From Lachnospiraceae bacterium (GTDB lineage Bacteria > Bacillota > Clostridia > Lachnospirales > Lachnospiraceae): a stretch of 40,840 bases of DNA. The translations under genes and the position numbers were made by a program. Below are positions 37,582 through 40,840 of the stretch, in pieces. The notes beneath the pieces were generated by a model. The model searched no databases. It was not told where the DNA came from and was given only the letters and a program-made list of their open reading frames with translations. The first letter of the stretch is position 1, and every line of letters starts with the position of its first letter. Where the stretch lies: positions 1 through 40,840 of the forward strand of contig CABIZF010000019.1 of assembly GCA_902363135.1 (NCBI GenBank). The letters are read 5' to 3'.

Positions 37582-39255
37582 ATGGAAAACTGGGAGAATA
37601 TTCAGCTGCCATGGCCGGACTGGACGATCACGGCATACCTTGGCGGCGGAGGCTATGGAAAGGTCTATCAGATCGAGCGAACGGTGTCCGGACTTCAGGA
37701 AGAGGCGGCGCTGAAAATTATTTCACGCCCGGCAGATGAGCAGGAGATCGAGGCATACTATGACAATGGCTATGATGCAGAGAGCATGGCGGCGACATAC
37801 ACGGATGAGCTGCAGCGCTACGTGAAGGAATATCAGATGATGCGGGAGCTGCAGGGACAGTCGAACATCGTGAGCTGCGATGACTTTGCAGTCGTGCCGC
37901 GTGAAGATGGGATCGGCGGCAGCATTTTTATCCGGATGGAGCTTCTGACGCCGCTTCCAAAGGCGGTGAAGAAGGAAATGCTCTCTGAGGAGCAGGTGAT
38001 CCGTCTCGGAAAAGACATCTGCCGGGCGCTGATCCTGTGTGAGGAGCGGAATATCATTCACCGGGACATCAAGCCGGACAATATCATGATCTCGCGCTTT
38101 GGCGATTTCAAGCTGGGCGACTTTGGTGTGGCGCGGGTGCAGGATCACACGACGAACGCGACAAAGATGGGAACGCACGGCTATGCAGCGCCGGAAGTAG
38201 AGCACATGCAGAAGTACGGAAAAGAGGCGGACATCTACTCGCTCGGTATCACTTTGTACTGGCTACTGAACAACCGCCGAATGCCGCTGCTGCGTGCCGA
38301 CGAGATATTAAATGGTACGAAAGTATCAGAAGCGATGGTGCGCCGCTACAATGGCGAGCCACTTCCGCCGCCGCGGGATGGAAGTGAAGGACTGAAGGCG
38401 ATCGTTTTGAAAGCGTGTGCATATGACGCAAAGGACCGGTATCGTTCTGCCGGCGAGATGTATCAGGCGCTGGAGGCACTCTCGGAAGAACATGCGCCGG
38501 GCAGCTACCGGAGTGCAGAAGGATTCAGAGAAGTAGACAGCATTCAGGAGACGATGCACTCGGAAACTACGCACTCAGCTGGGCAGAGCAATTCCGGTAT
38601 CACGAATCAGTGGCAGGAGACGGCGGCGACGACTGCATCGGCATATCACCACACCGAGACAAACGCATGGCACGATACCAACGCGACGATCGGGCAACCA
38701 ATGCCGCGTGCCGGGCAGTCAGCGGCGAATGATAGTGCACTGGATAAGACAATGGGCGCGACGGCAGCCTTCCGGAACCAGCAAAAAGCGCAGGTGGTGC
38801 CGGAGGAACGAAAAGAAGCAGTTTCCGGGCCGGAGGATAAACGGTGGCATCCGACGAAGGTCGGGTATATCTGGCCGCTAGTGCCGCTGGCCGGGGCAAT
38901 GTCCATGCTGTTACAGGGCGAGAGTTACGACTCAAGCGGATTTTTGATCCTTATAGTTGCGATTGCTGCGATCATCGGCTGCAATTATGCGATCTATCGG
39001 ATAGAGAATAAAATATTACGATGGATTTGCGTAGCAATGAAGTGCTTTGCAGAAGGCCTTGGACTAGCATTGGGGGTTTTGTGGATTGCTGTTTATGGAG
39101 AGCCGTTTGCGCAGCAGCTGGGACAAGCATTTTTCTGGAACATCTATCGGCCGATTTTCCAAGGTTCAGACAGTCAGATAATGCTCCTCATAGTGATAAC
39201 CTGGCTTCTTTCGATTCCATTTACCTTCTTTTCCATCCGCAGAAAGAAGCACTGA
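37582..39255 (+). CDS. Membrane-bound Hanks-type Ser/Thr protein kinase
   Basis: The 557-residue protein starts with a kinase domain (about 13-305): glycine loop LGGGGYGKVY, catalytic IIHRDIKPDNIMI (Asp162), DFG in LGDFGVA, and APE in YAAPEVE. A low-complexity Ser/Thr/His/Gln-rich linker follows (about 310-430), then four membrane helices. There are no PASTA repeats, unlike the housekeeping PrkC kinase, so it is a different class that faces the cytoplasm and is anchored by its C-terminus. GAGAGGAAAGAG precedes ATG 37582. No phosphatase partner is nearby. Substrates are unknown. Confidence 0.92.
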   Translation: MENWENIQLPWPDWTITAYLGGGGYGKVYQIERTVSGLQEEAALKIISRPADEQEIEAYYDNGYDAESMAATYTDELQRYVKEYQMMRELQGQSNIVSCDDFAVVPREDGIGGSIFIRMELLTPLPKAVKKEMLSEEQVIRLGKDICRALILCEERNIIHRDIKPDNIMISRFGDFKLGDFGVARVQDHTTNATKMGTHGYAAPEVEHMQKYGKEADIYSLGITLYWLLNNRRMPLLRADEILNGTKVSEAMVRRYNGEPLPPPRDGSEGLKAIVLKACAYDAKDRYRSAGEMYQALEALSEEHAPGSYRSAEGFREVDSIQETMHSETTHSAGQSNSGITNQWQETAATTASAYHHTETNAWHDTNATIGQPMPRAGQSAANDSALDKTMGATAAFRNQQKAQVVPEERKEAVSGPEDKRWHPTKVGYIWPLVPLAGAMSMLLQGESYDSSGFLILIVAIAAIIGCNYAIYRIENKILRWICVAMKCFAEGLGLALGVLWIAVYGEPFAQQLGQAFFWNIYRPIFQGSDSQIMLLIVITWLLSIPFTFFSIRRKKH

Positions 39256-39266
39256 CGAAAGTCGCA

Positions 39267-39362
39267 ATATTGATTGTCAGAATCAGGGAAGTCATTTCCT
39301 GCGAGATCTTCGGATGCATTCTGGCAGCCGTATTTGGAAAGTACAGCCAGGTGTTTTGCTAG
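39267..39362 (+). pseudogene. Decayed duplicate of the queT 3' end
   Basis: Read from 39267, the frame gives ILIVRIREVISCEIFGCILA then AVFGKYSQ before a stop at 39362. This matches residues about 129-159 of the intact QueT downstream (LTVGIGEVISCEVFGCILA then AVLGKYSQ). No start or upstream part of the gene remains; the fragment begins 11 bases after the kinase stop codon. The remnant has diverged, so it is an old duplication or the scar of a replaced queT paralogue. Confidence 0.85.
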
Positions 39363-39369
39363 ATATCCC

Positions 39370-39398
39370 TTGATTTTTATAAAGCGCTGTGCTATACT
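39370..39398 (+). promoter_or_regulatory. Promoter of queT
   Basis: TTGATT (39370-39375), 17 bases, TATACT (39393-39398). The start near 39405 leaves a leader of about 115 bases with the hairpin AGGCGG-TCA-CCGCCT followed by the preQ1 riboswitch. Confidence 0.65.
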
Positions 39399-39467
39399 TT
39401 CACCCGTTGCAGCCCATAAAAACAAGGTCGTACAGGGTCTGCAAGGCGGTCACCGCCTATAAATGTG

Positions 39468-39510
39468 CCGAGTGTTCGTGACCTTCCACTCGTAAAACAA
39501 AACTAAAGGA
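39468..39510 (+). promoter_or_regulatory. preQ1-I riboswitch overlapping the queT ribosome site
   Basis: CGAGTG (39469-39474) pairs with CACTCG (39487-39492). The loop TTCGTGACCTTC and the A-rich tail TAAAACAAAACTAAAGG match the small preQ1-I class. Loop bases CCTT can pair with AAGG (39506-39509), the start of the Shine-Dalgarno site AAAGGAG. Ligand binding should therefore hide the ribosome site, a translational OFF switch. The gene product is a queuosine-precursor transporter, which fits. Confidence 0.82.
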
Positions 39511-39521
39511 GAAAACAGAAT

Positions 39522-40013
39522 ATGGAAAGAAAGAATGTTACCTTCCTGACGCAGTCAGCAATGATTGCAGCAATCTACGTCGTACTGACGGTGGTGTTTG
39601 CACCGTTCAGCTTCGGAGAGGTGCAGGTGCGCGTCTCTGAGATGCTCACGATCCTGCCGATTTTTACACCGGCAGCGATACCGGGTCTGTTCGTCGGCTG
39701 CCTGATCGGAAATATTTTAGGAGGCGCGGTGCTTCCGGATATCATTTTCGGCAGCCTTGCGACACTGATCGGAGCGGTATGTACCTGGAAGCTAAGAGAT
39801 CAGAAGCACTGGATCGCAGCGCTGCCACCGGTAGTGGCGAATATCTGCATCGTACCGTTCGTACTGCGCTATGCATACGGCGTAATGCTTCCGATCCCGC
39901 TCATGATGTTGACCGTCGGAATCGGAGAGGTAATTTCCTGTGAGGTCTTCGGATGTATTCTGGCAGCCGTACTTGGCAAGTACAGCCAGCGCATCTGGAA
40001 GCCGGCTGTATAA
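39522..40013 (+). CDS. queT: QueT family queuosine precursor transporter
   Basis: This 163-residue membrane protein has about five helices. Family landmarks are AMIAAIYVVLT, FGEVQVRVSEML, FVGCLIGNILGG and GEVISCEVFGC. QueT is thought to be the substrate-binding S component of an ECF transporter that imports queuine or preQ1-type precursors for tRNA modification. No EcfA/EcfT genes are nearby, as expected for group II ECF systems that share an energising module. ATG 39522 has AAAGGAG controlled by the riboswitch. A long terminator follows. Confidence 0.93.
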   Translation: MERKNVTFLTQSAMIAAIYVVLTVVFAPFSFGEVQVRVSEMLTILPIFTPAAIPGLFVGCLIGNILGGAVLPDIIFGSLATLIGAVCTWKLRDQKHWIAALPPVVANICIVPFVLRYAYGVMLPIPLMMLTVGIGEVISCEVFGCILAAVLGKYSQRIWKPAV

Positions 40014-40037
40014 GGACTTTGTCTGGGATGGTGTCAT

Positions 40038-40092
40038 AAACAGAAGAGGGTGTGAAAAGCGCAGAGTTGTTTTTCACACCCTCTTCTGTTTT
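40038..40092. terminator. Long bidirectional terminator after queT
   Basis: AAACAGAAGAGGGTGTGAAA and TTTCACACCCTCTTCTGTTT are perfectly complementary (20 bp or more) around about 12 bases, with T residues on the plus side. Confidence 0.92.
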
Positions 40093-40203
40093 CTGGAAAT
40101 AGCTGCTTTGGGACTTGTAAAACAGATGGTTTGCTGATAAACTGAAAACAGGATAATAAGTTCTGCGGAGATTGGTTCGGGGGGAGCAGATGCGGGAACC
40201 AAC

Positions 40204-40719
40204 ATGGCAAAAAAACAAAAGAGAGCGCCAGGAGGACTGGAAGAACGCTATGAAAAGTACAGAGGTATTTTAAAAGACCTTACGATCATGAGCGATATGT
40301 TTATGAGAAATGTATTTAAAAAGCGCGAATGTACGGAATATGTCCTTCAGGTGGTTATGGACAAAAAGGATCTCAAAGTGATTGATCAGGTCTTGCAGAA
40401 GGATTACAAAAATTTGCAGGGGCGGTCCGCAATTTTGGATTGCGTGGCCAGAGATTCCGAAGGCCGGCAGATGGATGTGGAAATTCAGCAGGCGAACGAG
40501 GGTGCGTCTCCAAAGCGGGCGAGGTACCACAGTGGATTGATGGATATGAATACTTTGAATTCAGGGCAGGATTTCGATGAACTGCCGGAGAGTTATGTGA
40601 TTTTTATTACAGGAGATGATACGTTAGGTTACGGATTTCCAATTTACCATATCAACAGAAAAATCGAAGAGGTCAGCGAGCGTTTTCAGGATGAAGCGCA
40701 CATCATCTATGTAAAGTGA
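40204..40719 (+). CDS. Rpn-family recombination-promoting nuclease, truncated by an IS end
   Basis: This 171-residue product is the N-terminal part of a PD-(D/E)XK nuclease of the Rpn/transposase_31 type. It opens with ILKDLTIMSDMFMRNVF, has the nuclease core ILDCVARDSEGRQMDVEIQ (Asp and Glu-x-Gln), then ESYVIFITGDDTLGYG and IYHINRKI. Full-length relatives run on for about 100 more residues after HIIYVN; here HIIYVK is followed at once by TGA, exactly where an IS200/IS605-type end begins. The catalytic core is intact, so the fragment might still fold, but I regard it as interrupted. ATG 40204 has a weak ribosome site. Confidence 0.82.
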   Translation: MAKKQKRAPGGLEERYEKYRGILKDLTIMSDMFMRNVFKKRECTEYVLQVVMDKKDLKVIDQVLQKDYKNLQGRSAILDCVARDSEGRQMDVEIQQANEGASPKRARYHSGLMDMNTLNSGQDFDELPESYVIFITGDDTLGYGFPIYHINRKIEEVSERFQDEAHIIYVK

Positions 40720-40840
40720 ACTACCCATTGTCTAAAGCCAATGGGCTTCCTGCTTCGCAGACCTCGTAACCTACTATCTCCACAGGCGTTAATTCGGACA
40801 GTCCCTGTCCTATATTGTTATTCCTTTTATGCTATTTGTC
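40718..40840 (-). mobile_element. Right end of an IS200/IS605-type (tnpB) element
   Basis: Read on the minus strand, GGAAGCCCATTG, a short loop and CAATGGGTAGTTCA form the subterminal hairpin (CCCATTG/CAATGGG) typical of the tnpB-side end of such elements. The element extends beyond the window. This end also encodes the 3' scaffold of the omega RNA in active elements. The left boundary is uncertain by a few bases. Confidence 0.7.
40721..40831 (-). pseudogene. tnpB: C-terminal remnant of TnpB
   Basis: The minus-strand frame ending at TAG (40723-40721) reads HKRNNNIGQGLSELTPVEIV then GYEVCEAGSPLALDNG. LTPVE and EAGSP recur in the C-terminal tails of TnpB proteins as I remember them. An in-frame TAG (40834-40832) sits only 36 codons upstream. 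The gene is therefore frameshifted, interrupted or deleted at this point, or the element is a non-autonomous derivative. Confidence 0.6.

Noticed and set aside
1..40840. CRISPR arrays, prophage modules and toxin-antitoxin pairs
   Set aside because: I looked for regularly spaced direct repeats and for the usual signature proteins and found none; the repeats present are dispersed or short tandem units.

Overview
The window reads as chromosomal DNA of a low-GC Gram-positive anaerobe of the Lachnospiraceae type (Clostridium cluster XIVa, for example the Roseburia/Eubacterium rectale side of the family). The grounds are the Shine-Dalgarno-rich starts, the sigma-A promoters with 17-base spacers, the gene set (YesN/YesM regulators next to a mgl sugar transporter, a FliB-like protein, an OadB-like membrane protein, QueT, Rpn) and the protein sequences. 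I did no database search, so the assignment is by recognition only.

Layout. Bases 1-900 hold the extreme 3' end of a 23S rRNA gene and seven tRNAs (Asn, Glu, Thr, Met-type CAT, Asp, Val, Leu) ending in a strong terminator. Bases 1.2-2.6 kb carry two poorly known proteins. Bases 2.6-5.4 kb hold two adjacent metal-riboswitch units: a NiCo riboswitch with its terminator before a CDF metal exporter, then a yybP-ykoY (Mn2+) riboswitch with its terminator before an OadB-like membrane protein and a 46-residue OadG-like partner. Bases 5.6-9.5 kb hold a FliB-like protein, a YjjG-type nucleotidase and a Na/Pi cotransporter behind an apparent Pho box. A two-gene minus-strand unit follows (PaaK/CapK-like enzyme and flippase, 9.5-12.3 kb), then a CtpE-like P-type ATPase.

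Bases 15.3-20.4 kb are the housekeeping run pyrH-frr-uppS-cdsA-dxr-rseP (nucleotide, translation, lipid, isoprenoid and site-2 protease functions). After a 600-base non-coding stretch with an elaborate inverted-repeat element come recA (tandem promoters, LexA box), recX and rny.

Bases 24.8-34.5 kb form one sugar locus: mglB-mglA-mglC, a small membrane protein, a YesN-type response regulator, a YesM-type histidine kinase, a membrane-anchored sugar-binding protein and a second, lipoprotein MglB. This looks like a complete sense-and-import unit in which a binding protein could report sugar to the kinase.

Bases 34.5-40.8 kb hold a small cysteine-rich protein, a candidate minus-strand small RNA, a nitroreductase, a SEC-C protein, a YdcF-family protein, a membrane-bound Ser/Thr kinase, a decayed duplicate of the queT 3' end, an intact queT under a preQ1-I riboswitch, and an Rpn-family gene cut short by the end of an IS200/IS605-type element. 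A modular, hairpin-rich repeat occurs at four intergenic sites (6.8, 20.4, 24.5 and 36.5 kb).
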